This document shows positions 7,910 to 14,477 of a stretch of DNA of 64,000 nucleotides, piece by piece. Source of the DNA: CAYMGQ01 sp964390055 (GTDB lineage Bacteria > Bacillota > Clostridia > Peptostreptococcales > Natronincolaceae); the NCBI GenBank assembly GCA_964390055.1, contig CAYMGQ010000004.1, positions 78,956 through 142,955 of the forward strand, read 5' to 3'. The notes beneath the pieces are model-generated. The model worked only from the letters and a program-made list of their open reading frames with translations, had not been told where the DNA came from and ran no database searches. The first letter of the stretch is position 1. The number at the start of each line of letters is the position of its first letter. Both the position numbers and the translations under genes were made by a program.

Positions 7910-9277
7910 TTATATAAATGGAACGGGTATAATACCCGCCAACATAATTAGGGCCACAAGTAAATGGGCTATTACCCATATCAGGGCAAGAATGGAGGTC
8001 TCCTTCATTTTGGACCTGGCAATCCCCATAGCAGCATACATAGCAAGGGCTAGGGGAGGGGTCATACCCTCTAAGGCTCCTGTAATTGCCGGTAACATGG
8101 CTGCTATTAATAGGGGATTAACACCAACTGCCGCCAAGGCCCCCACAATACCTACACCAAATATGGCAATTTGAGAGGAGCCTGGTAGTATCATCCCCAA
8201 AAATGTTGTAAATATAGGGAAAAATATAACAAGCTGGTATTTACTCATATTAAAAGATGCTACATAGTCTCCCAGGGTTGCCCCTACATTAGCATCTCCA
8301 AACAAATTGGATATACAATAGGCAAAGTAAACTGTAGCTGCAACAGGAGTAATCTGAACTATCCCCTTCTTGAAAATATTAAAGAGACTTCCTAGACCAA
8401 GTCCCCCTTCTAAGTTTTTCCTGCTAATTAATATGGAATATATAGCAGCAACTCCTGGGGTAAAGAGGATAACAGATGATGAAAATGCACCTGCTCCCGC
8501 CTCCCCAAACCTGCTGGTAAAGAAAGTGTCTTTAAATTTAAAGTCTAAATATAAAGGTAAGAAAATCAAAAGTGGTACTAAGAGGGCCTTCCATCCCCTG
8601 CTAAAAGTTTCCCCTATCTTGGGTATCTCTTCCTTGGGTACGGGTTCAACATTATATTTTAGGCAGAATAAATACAATGTAACAAACCTTTGTAGGATAA
8701 ACCATATGCCTACTCCCCATACAGCCATCCAAAAAGCTGACAACTGATATTGGCCTGGAAATACTGCCTCCAATGCTGCAAAGGCCAATAGGATTGTTCC
8801 AGATGGTGGTATCATTGGCCCCAAGGAGCTAGCTGACATCTCCACAGTTGCCGCCAATTCTGGTGGAAAACCCGTCCGCATCATTGTTGGTATAGTAAAC
8901 ACTCCAGTAGCAGCCACATTTCCTGGCCCCGTTCCAGACAAGGCAGCCATAAATGTACTAGATATTAAACTTACATATCCAGCCCCACCCTTAAACCGAC
9001 CTACTAAAGATAAGATAAAATCGATGATTACATCCACCACATTTGTTTGCCCAAAAATAAAGGCTAGGGAAAGGAATGCAACAATTGCATAGAACAATGT
9101 GTTTGTTGAGGGCTTAATAAGATAATGGATGAACTTATCATACTGTCCCAAGGCTGCTACCATCACCGCATACCCTATAAACATTGCCTCGTAAATTGGC
9201 CGCTTATATAAAACAAAGGCTACTATAATTACGATAAGCAATGTAAATAGATACATAAGTTCAATTGGTATACCCAT
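7910..9277 (-). CDS. TRAP/DctM-like large permease subunit
   Basis: The 455-residue protein is almost entirely hydrophobic with about 11-12 helices. The stretch around residues 105-165, including 'MAALSGTGPGNVAATG', 'MMRTGFPPELAATVEMSAS' and 'GPMIPPSG', is typical of DctM/TRAP large subunits, and a repeat of the fold near 330-420 has 'LPGSSQIAIFG' and 'GMTPPLALAMYA'. TRAP systems import carboxylates and related compounds with Na+ using an extracytoplasmic binding protein. No DctP or TAXI binding-protein gene is present nearby. It is the first gene after a sigma-54 promoter at 9369-9385, followed by the small membrane protein and the kinase-regulator pair. Confidence 0.85.
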   Translation of the reverse strand: MGIPIELMYLFTLLIVIIVAFVLYKRPIYEAMFIGYAVMVAALGQYDKFIHYLIKPSTNTLFYAIVAFLSLAFIFGQTNVVDVIIDFILSLVGRFKGGAGYVSLISSTFMAALSGTGPGNVAATGVFTIPTMMRTGFPPELAATVEMSASSLGPMIPPSGTILLAFAALEAVFPGQYQLSAFWMAVWGVGIWFILQRFVTLYLFCLKYNVEPVPKEEIPKIGETFSRGWKALLVPLLIFLPLYLDFKFKDTFFTSRFGEAGAGAFSSSVILFTPGVAAIYSILISRKNLEGGLGLGSLFNIFKKGIVQITPVAATVYFAYCISNLFGDANVGATLGDYVASFNMSKYQLVIFFPIFTTFLGMILPGSSQIAIFGVGIVGALAAVGVNPLLIAAMLPAITGALEGMTPPLALAMYAAMGIARSKMKETSILALIWVIAHLLVALIMLAGIIPVPFI

Positions 9278-9368
9278 AATAAACCTCCTTTAATATTTTT
9301 ATTAGCATGTTATTTTATATTATGATATTGAATTAATAATTTATGCCATATCTACTAATATAAAATAA

Positions 9369-9385
9369 AGCAAAAACCATGCCAT
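9369..9385 (-). promoter_or_regulatory. Sigma-54 (-24/-12) promoter of the TRAP permease operon
   Basis: The minus strand contains TGGCATGGTTTTTGC, with GG and GC exactly 10 bases apart. Transcription would start near 9358, giving a leader of about 80 bases before the permease ATG at 9277. It is the second such promoter beside the NtrC-type regulator. Confidence 0.8.
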
Positions 9386-9686
9386 ACTTAAATTTATGTA
9401 AGGGGTTAGCTTGAAAAAAGACTAACTATTAAGCTTATGCTTGTGTAACAATTACATACTACTGGCCCCCTGCCAATTTATTAGACATCCTTGCTTGAAG
9501 GTCATATTTTTTATGTAAAGAATTTGAACAATCTTATATTACTTTAAATATCAACAAGCCCTGGAAAATTGCCTTTACCTTTATAAAAATAGCAATAAAA
9601 CAGGCTATCAGCCCGTCAATGAAGATGATGAAAATCTTATTGATAGTTAGATAAATGGCTAATAATTCTCTTACATATTATATTCC
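9386..9686. other. Intergenic region before orphan terminator
   Basis: No convincing ORF is present. The 8-bp palindrome TAAGCTTA lies near 9430, and the region upstream of the sigma-54 promoter could hold activator sites, though I cannot identify them. A tiny ATG-started frame from 9619 has no ribosome-binding site. The plus strand here must be transcribed if the terminator at 9687-9720 is real. Confidence 0.4.
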
Positions 9687-9720
9687 CCAATGAAATATTG
9701 TATTTCATTGGAGTTTTTTT
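9687..9720 (+). terminator. Orphan Rho-independent terminator
   Basis: A perfect 11-bp stem, CCAATGAAATA (9687-9697) with TATTTCATTGG (9701-9711), has a 3-base loop and is followed by seven Ts. It faces the plus strand, yet the nearest plus-strand gene upstream is dps, more than 8 kb away. It suggests a small RNA or an attenuated leader. Confidence 0.75.
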
Positions 9721-9812
9721 ATATTTTATTAAACTTATATGGCAAAGTTTAATAGTATATAGGAGTTTTATTAATATAATTAATACTGTATTTGATTTAA
9801 TTAATATCTGTA

Positions 9813-9847
9813 TTGACAATATTAATAATATGCATTATTATTAATAT
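9813..9847 (+). promoter_or_regulatory. Sigma-A promoter with overlapping 11-bp inverted repeat
   Basis: TTGACA (9813-9818) and TATTAT (9836-9841) are 17 bases apart. A perfect inverted repeat, ATATTAATAAT (9819-9829) and ATTATTAATAT (9837-9847), covers the spacer and -10. This looks like an operator, possibly for the DUF2089 helix-turn-helix protein encoded downstream. Confidence 0.75.
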
Positions 9848-9906
9848 GTAATTTAAACTAATTTAAATGGTATTTGTAAAACAAAGTAGGGAAAGGAAAA
9901 TGAGGA

Positions 9907-10275
9907 ATGAAAAAAGAAGTGATAGGCAGGTGTCCTGTTTGCAATAATAGCCTGCAGGTCAGCAAACTAAATTGTCCTAGTTGCAAAATTACAATTGAAG
10001 GTGATTTCACCCTATGCAAGTTTTGTAACTTATCTAATGAACAGAAACAATTTCTTGAGATATTTGTAAAGAATAGGGGTAATATCAGGGAAATAGAAAA
10101 AGAGATGGGCATTTCATATCCCACAGTGAAAAATAAAATTGAGGATTTAATTGAAGGATTAGGTTACCGACCCCAATACAATGTAGCAAAAGTAAATAAA
10201 ATGGAAGTATTAGAAAAGTTAAATAAGGGTGAGATTACATCTGAGGAGGCCCTGTCCTTGCTCAAGGAGGAATAA
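9907..10275 (+). CDS. DUF2089 protein: zinc ribbon plus helix-turn-helix
   Basis: The 122-residue protein starts with cysteine pairs 'CPVCNNS', 'CPSC' and 'CKFC' over residues 9-41, giving a zinc-ribbon-like N-terminus. A helix-turn-helix follows at about 45-90 ('NIREIEKEMGISYPTVKNKIEDLI'), as in DUF2089 proteins. The last 25 residues ('LEKLNKGEITSEEALSLL') resemble a SHOCT-like helical motif that recurs at the start of the next gene's product. Such proteins are presumed regulators. The promoter upstream carries a perfect palindrome over the -10, suggesting autorepression. The following gene is 26 bases away and co-transcribed. Confidence 0.85.
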   Translation: MKKEVIGRCPVCNNSLQVSKLNCPSCKITIEGDFTLCKFCNLSNEQKQFLEIFVKNRGNIREIEKEMGISYPTVKNKIEDLIEGLGYRPQYNVAKVNKMEVLEKLNKGEITSEEALSLLKEE

Positions 10276-10301
10276 GATAATATAAAAAGGAGGCAATTGT
10301 T

Positions 10302-10685
10302 ATGTCTGAAGAAAAATTACAAATATTAAATATGGTTAAGGAGGGAAAAATAACATCAGATGAGGGGGTCCAGCTCTTAAATGCCCTGGACAATGATGTA
10401 GGCGAGATGGCTCCTGCCAGTAAAAATGCCAAAAAACTCAGAATTAAGGTACTAGCACCAAACCATAAAAATAATACTGAATCAAAGATAAACCTTGCTA
10501 TCCCTATTGCCATCTTTCGAATAGGCCTGCAATTTGTTGCCAAGTTTGCTCCAGACCTTGAAAAAGTTGGCTTGTCCCAGGTAGATTTTGAGGAAATTTT
10601 ACAGGCTATAGACCATGGGGAGCTAGGTAAAATTATAGATATAGATGACGATGATGGGTCCAGAGTGGAAATAACTATCGAATAA
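10302..10685 (+). CDS. SHOCT-like / YvlB-like protein
   Basis: The first 30 residues ('EEKLQILNMVKEGKITSDEGVQLLNAL') form the same SHOCT-like helical hairpin found at the end of the DUF2089 protein. The rest is a basic stretch with 'KKLRIKVLAP', a hydrophobic segment near 60-80 and an acidic C-terminus. YvlB-like proteins of Firmicutes carry this N-terminal motif, and in Bacillus they belong to envelope-stress operons, but here the large C-terminal DUF4097 region is missing, so the protein is short for YvlB. An AAAGGAGG site precedes the ATG. The role is not known. The shared motif may let it bind its neighbour. Confidence 0.7.
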   Translation: MSEEKLQILNMVKEGKITSDEGVQLLNALDNDVGEMAPASKNAKKLRIKVLAPNHKNNTESKINLAIPIAIFRIGLQFVAKFAPDLEKVGLSQVDFEEILQAIDHGELGKIIDIDDDDGSRVEITIE

Positions 10686-10691
10686 AAACAA

Positions 10692-10756
10692 GATTCTTGG
10701 GGAATAAGCCTACAATTCTCCCAGACCTTCAATGGTAAAGCTATAACCCCCAAGAA
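10692..10756. terminator. Possible long-loop hairpin between convergent genes
   Basis: ATTCTTGGGG and CCCCAAGAAT pair perfectly over 10 bp, but about 45 bases lie between them and neither side has a strong T run. It may act as a shared weak terminator for the SHOCT-like gene and the SPFH gene. Confidence 0.4.
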
Positions 10757-10762
10757 TTTGAT

Positions 10763-11710
10763 TTAGGCTAGTTTATGACCACAGTTACTACAGAAATTCC
10801 CTTCTCCCGTTTTTTGCCCACAATTGGGGCAAAAATTAGGCCTGCTGTCCCCTGTCTTTTTATTTGGGGACTTCATATTGTCCATCATTTCTTTTGCCAC
10901 ATTCATACCCATCATCATACCAGCCATATCTGATGCAGCCCCCCCGCCTTTGACCTTGCCAGAAGCTATGCCGTCCACCATGGAAACCTGCTGATACCTG
11001 TTTACATCCCCTACCATACTATGGGATGCAGTCTTATTTATCATATCTTGGATTTCTTCCGGATAATTAAAACTCATTATATTAAATTTAGTAATATTTA
11101 TCCCATCGTTTAAAATCATCATATCCAGGTCTTCCTTTATCCCCCTAGATATATCAAAGGCATTGGCCTGTAGGTTGAACATATCCTTACCTTCTTTACT
11201 AATCCATTTCATTAATAATTGGTCTAGGTTGGATATAATCCTAAGCCTCACGTCATCTACTAAATAGGTGTTTTTTACACCCGCTATCTTATCAATCAAG
11301 GCAATATAGTCCCCCACCTTAAAGCTAAAGGTTCCATTAGCCCTAATTGGTATGCCCCCAGGTAAACCAGCTGCCTGAATGTTAATGGGGTTTCTTGTTC
11401 CCCATTTGACTATAAATTCCTTGGTATTTATAAAGAGAACTTCCGCCCTCATCCCGGTATTGAAGGCAAATTTAAATCCCTTTAGGGTGGATAAAAAAGG
11501 TACTATCTGAGACTCGATGTCATATTCCCCTTCATCCTTAAATATCCCCTCTATTTTACCATTAAAGAGAAATATGGCATCCTGACCAGGTCGTATAATT
11601 AGTTTGCTTCCCCTTTTTATTTCCCTGTTGGCCCATTTCCAAAAAATCATATCCTCCCTAAATTCTTCCCATTCTACAAGATTAGCCAATTGCCCCCTAA
11701 AAAAACCCAT
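10763..11710 (-). CDS. SPFH-domain protein with zinc ribbon (YdjI-like)
   Basis: The 315-residue protein has an SPFH-type domain over about 30-230 ('SKLIIRPGQDAIFLFNGKI' at the start, long helix after 'FNIMSFNYPEEIQDMI'), a methionine- and glycine-rich linker, and a C-terminal zinc ribbon with 'CPNCGQKTGEGNFCSNCG'. This arrangement matches YdjI of Bacillus subtilis, which links PspA to the membrane. It is the last gene of pspA-ydjG-ydjH-ydjI, in the same order as in Bacillus. It likely acts at the cytoplasmic face of the membrane in envelope-stress protection. Confidence 0.88.
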   Translation of the reverse strand: MGFFRGQLANLVEWEEFREDMIFWKWANREIKRGSKLIIRPGQDAIFLFNGKIEGIFKDEGEYDIESQIVPFLSTLKGFKFAFNTGMRAEVLFINTKEFIVKWGTRNPINIQAAGLPGGIPIRANGTFSFKVGDYIALIDKIAGVKNTYLVDDVRLRIISNLDQLLMKWISKEGKDMFNLQANAFDISRGIKEDLDMMILNDGINITKFNIMSFNYPEEIQDMINKTASHSMVGDVNRYQQVSMVDGIASGKVKGGGAASDMAGMMMGMNVAKEMMDNMKSPNKKTGDSRPNFCPNCGQKTGEGNFCSNCGHKLA

Positions 11711-11730
11711 CTATATCATCCTTTCTCTTG

Positions 11731-12540
11731 CTAAAATTTACCCCTGCTACCACTATGAGAATGGCCGCCTCTACTTATACCGCCACCTCCACCGCCACCC
11801 CCCATACCTCCCCCCATAGAAGAGGAGCCTTTGTTAGAAGGTTTTTTCTGTCTGGATACATCAGTCCTTAGATAGGTATCCCTCCTACTAATAATTCTTG
11901 AGTTTGCTAAATCCTGGTAGGTACTTCCAGTGACTGTTGTTCTTCCACCCGAATTATAGGCCATAATGCCAACAACTATACCGGCAAGGCCTAAGGATAC
12001 AAGAATTTGAAAGTAGAGTTTAAATAAAATCATGTCGGGATTTACCCCAGGCCTAACCCCCATATATTTATAGGAAAGTTTTATAAAGGAGCTAAAGGCA
12101 TCATAATAGTCTCCCCTAGATAAGTCTGCCCTAATCCTTTCCCTGATAAGGTCAAGTCTACCATCATCTAAGTATTTCTCGGCCCTATAAAAACCTGCTA
12201 AATAAACATCTCTATTTTCCATATCAATTGTCAATATAGCTGTATTACCATGGGCTTTGTCATAACCTAAAGCCTTGTCGTCATAAAAATCTTCCATATA
12301 TTCTACTATATCCTTCCCCTCGGGATCTGATATGGTAAGGATAACATAATCTGTTTTTCTCCTAGAACTATATTTTTCTGATAGTTTTTCAAGCTGTGCT
12401 TTCTCTTCCCTAGTTAGTAAATTGGCAAGGTCATAAATTCTCTCCTTGCTTTTTATATTTGCTGATACCATAGCTATAAATATAATCATTGTAAGTAACA
12501 CAATTAGTAGGGTCCGGAAAAACCTTTTATTTATCACCAA
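11731..12540 (-). CDS. TPM-domain membrane protein (YdjH-like)
   Basis: The protein has an N-terminal membrane helix or signal anchor, then a TPM domain at about 30-165 ('IYDLANLLTREEKAQLEKL', 'VYLAGFYRAEKYL'), a second membrane helix near 180-200, and a low-complexity glycine/serine/histidine tail. TPM domains face outside the membrane and are found with the Psp-like system in Bacillus (YdjH). Translation appears to start at TTG 12540, overlapping the TGA of ydjG by a few bases, with a GGGGGTGG site upstream, which implies translational coupling. Confidence 0.86.
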   Translation of the reverse strand: MVINKRFFRTLLIVLLTMIIFIAMVSANIKSKERIYDLANLLTREEKAQLEKLSEKYSSRRKTDYVILTISDPEGKDIVEYMEDFYDDKALGYDKAHGNTAILTIDMENRDVYLAGFYRAEKYLDDGRLDLIRERIRADLSRGDYYDAFSSFIKLSYKYMGVRPGVNPDMILFKLYFQILVSLGLAGIVVGIMAYNSGGRTTVTGSTYQDLANSRIISRRDTYLRTDVSRQKKPSNKGSSSMGGGMGGGGGGGGISRGGHSHSGSRGKF

Positions 12541-13562
12541 AGGCCACCCCCTAAGACAAGGGATAAGATTTTTAAGCCTATAAAGGTCCCCCCAGCAATA
12601 CCTGCAAACCAGCTGGCTACCTTTTTACCACTTATGGGGGGTTTGCCCACAACCTTACCAGTTTGCCCGTTCATAGCAAAAATATATTCTGAACCCTTGT
12701 AGTCATAATAAACCATCCAAACAGGCAAAAGGGTATAATAGACATCCCTTTTATTGGTATCTATATCCTTCCTTTTATAATTTATCCCTGTATATCCCGT
12801 AATAGTAGAGGCAATATAGGTATCTATATAGCCCCTTATCTTAGATACAGCCCTAGGAAGTAGTTCTTTGTAATCAAAGTTATATTTTTCAGCAATAAAC
12901 CCTGCCAGATAGGGAGTATTAAACTCCTTAAGCTCATTATAGTGATAGGGTTCTAATTTATCCATTAACTGGTCATCCATTTTTTCCGAAGCATCTACAG
13001 GTACCTTTACATAATCAACAGTTAAATCCCTATATATATCATAGTAACTAGTTTCAGTATAGATATAATCTCCCCTGCTATATCGCCTAACCCTTGTGGC
13101 CAGGGCATTGACTTCAATTCTACTATTTAAATCATATAACCAAAAAGGCACGTACATTCCCGTTATGCCCTTGACCCTATCCCCAGTCATAAAGCCCTTT
13201 GGTGTTAATAGGCCATTTTTACACCAGGCCCTAAAGGCCTTCATGGCTTGTTCCTTGCTAACTTTGAAGGGTATTAGCCTAGAGGGTGCTAGCCCCCCAC
13301 TTAACCTATCTAGAAGAACAACCCCTGCACCGCAAAAACTACATTTGGTGGCTGTAGTGTCTGAATCTGTTATAAGCATTGCCCCGCAGTTTTTACAGTG
13401 GTACTCCCTTGCATCTTCTTCCTCAAAGACAGTCTCTATATTGCTTTTGGGAAAATCATCTATATTATCACGCCTATTACAACTAGCACAAGTAAGCATC
13501 CCCGTATCACTATCAAAGGCCATGTCAGAGCCGCAGTTGGGACATTTATAGTGTATTACCAT
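12534..13562 (-). CDS. Zinc-ribbon membrane protein (YdjG-like)
   Basis: Two zinc ribbons open the protein ('CPNCGSD...CASC' and 'CKNCGAM...CSFCGAG'), followed by a central region with 'GMYVPFWLYDL' and 'YYTLLPVWMVYYDYKG', and a hydrophobic C-terminus. This is the YdjG layout, a partner of PspA and YdjH/I in Bacillus. I set the start at ATG 13562 because GGGGGTGAG lies five bases upstream; the ATG nine codons earlier lacks a good site. It overlaps the next gene by 7 bases. It probably bridges PspA to the membrane complex. Confidence 0.86.
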   Translation of the reverse strand: MVIHYKCPNCGSDMAFDSDTGMLTCASCNRRDNIDDFPKSNIETVFEEEDAREYHCKNCGAMLITDSDTTATKCSFCGAGVVLLDRLSGGLAPSRLIPFKVSKEQAMKAFRAWCKNGLLTPKGFMTGDRVKGITGMYVPFWLYDLNSRIEVNALATRVRRYSRGDYIYTETSYYDIYRDLTVDYVKVPVDASEKMDDQLMDKLEPYHYNELKEFNTPYLAGFIAEKYNFDYKELLPRAVSKIRGYIDTYIASTITGYTGINYKRKDIDTNKRDVYYTLLPVWMVYYDYKGSEYIFAMNGQTGKVVGKPPISGKKVASWFAGIAGGTFIGLKILSLVLGGGLW

Positions 13563-13593
13563 ATATCTCACCCCCAAGGAAATGGTCATCCAC

Positions 13594-13624
13594 TAAAAGT
13601 AAAGCCGTAGCTTTTGGCTACAGC
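13594..13624 (-). terminator. Hairpin between pspA and ydjG
   Basis: On the minus strand GCTGTAGC (13624-13617) pairs with GCTACGGC (13611-13604) across a 5-base loop with one G-U pair, followed by TTTACTTTTA. It looks like a weak terminator that would lower ydjGHI expression relative to pspA, or an RNA-processing site. Confidence 0.6.
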
Positions 13625-13631
13625 TATAACT

Positions 13632-14306
13632 TTATTCCTTATTCAATCTTTTTTTGAGTTCAGCTAATTCATCATCTACATTTGTCTTTACATTATACTT
13701 AGCCGTTAGGTCCTTTATGTCATCCTTGGGTCCCTTATTTAATTCAGCCATGGCATTGGCCTCATCCAAAGCTCTGCTAGCCTTTTCCTCCATTCTTTCA
13801 AAGGCAGATATGGACCTATTAGCAGAAGTTACTGAAGATCCAATTTTATTAATCTTTTCTTGGGTTTTTGCCACTGCCATCTTGCCTTTGATCATTGTTT
13901 TTCTTGATTCTAGTTGGCCGATATCAGCCACCAGTTTATCATGCATTTCCTTCATTTTGACCGCATTATTTTGGCTAAGATTGTAGGATTCCTCTAGTGA
14001 AAGTTGCGTGCTACTTAAATTGGCCTTTCTTTCCAGTAATTTTCTTGCATCATCCTCGTTATCTGCCTCTAGGGCCTTAATTGCATATTTCTCCATCTTG
14101 CTAATTTCCTCTATGCATTCATCCAATTCCCTTTTTACCCTTTGCTCTTGAGCCATTATAGATGCAGTTTCTGCCTTTACTGCACCCAAATCCCTGTTAA
14201 GGTTTCTTAAAATTTGGTCAATCATTTTTTCTGGATTTTCGGCTTTATCCAATAAAGCATTGATATTGCTAGCCATAATATCCTTAAATCTAGCTAAAAT
14301 ACTCAT
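13632..14306 (-). CDS. pspA: PspA/IM30 family membrane-stress protein
   Basis: The 224-residue chain is nearly all helical, beginning 'MSILARFKDIMASNINALLDKAENPEKMIDQ', the amphipathic helix and hairpin start of PspA/IM30/LiaH proteins, with long coiled-coil segments to about residue 200. PspA oligomers bind damaged membranes and limit proton leakage. I use ATG 14306, with GGGGAAGGGG upstream, rather than the ATG seven codons earlier. It heads the pspA-ydjGHI operon, which in Bacillus is controlled by sigma-W; I could not identify an ECF-type promoter here, only an AT-rich upstream region with a TATAAT at 14362-14367. Confidence 0.92.
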   Translation of the reverse strand: MSILARFKDIMASNINALLDKAENPEKMIDQILRNLNRDLGAVKAETASIMAQEQRVKRELDECIEEISKMEKYAIKALEADNEDDARKLLERKANLSSTQLSLEESYNLSQNNAVKMKEMHDKLVADIGQLESRKTMIKGKMAVAKTQEKINKIGSSVTSANRSISAFERMEEKASRALDEANAMAELNKGPKDDIKDLTAKYNVKTNVDDELAELKKRLNKE

Positions 14307-14400
14307 AATCCCCTTCCCCCTTTTCATTCATAATATTACAATTTTTGTTACTATAAAAATAATTATATCATAATATTATATTTTATTGCTAATAAATAGG

Positions 14401-14448
14401 GGGATTTTTCCAAAGGAAATCCCATACCTATCAAAGGCTAGGCATGGG
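14401..14448 (-). terminator. Two overlapping hairpins after the oxidoreductase gene
   Basis: The arms CCCATACCTA (14421-14430) and TAGGCATGGG (14439-14448) form a 10-bp stem, with one G-U pair on the minus strand. A second hairpin, GGGATTT (14401-14407) with AAATCCC (14417-14423), shares bases with it, so the two exclude each other. The T tract is poor. A terminator is likely but not certain. Confidence 0.5.
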
Positions 14449-14477
14449 GTCCTATATTTAATCTATTAACTTAACTC

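Noticed and set aside
9429..9436. Palindrome TAAGCTTA as an activator site
   Set aside because: Eight bases is too short to be meaningful in this AT-rich DNA and no second copy is found near the other sigma-54 promoter.
9637..9819. Minus-strand 60-codon ORF in the AT-rich gap
   Set aside because: It overlaps the orphan terminator and the DUF2089 promoter, has no ribosome-binding site and its composition looks like translated AT-rich DNA.
10262..10753. 163-codon minus-strand ORF
   Set aside because: It is antisense to the SHOCT-like gene, which has a good ribosome-binding site and sensible protein sequence.
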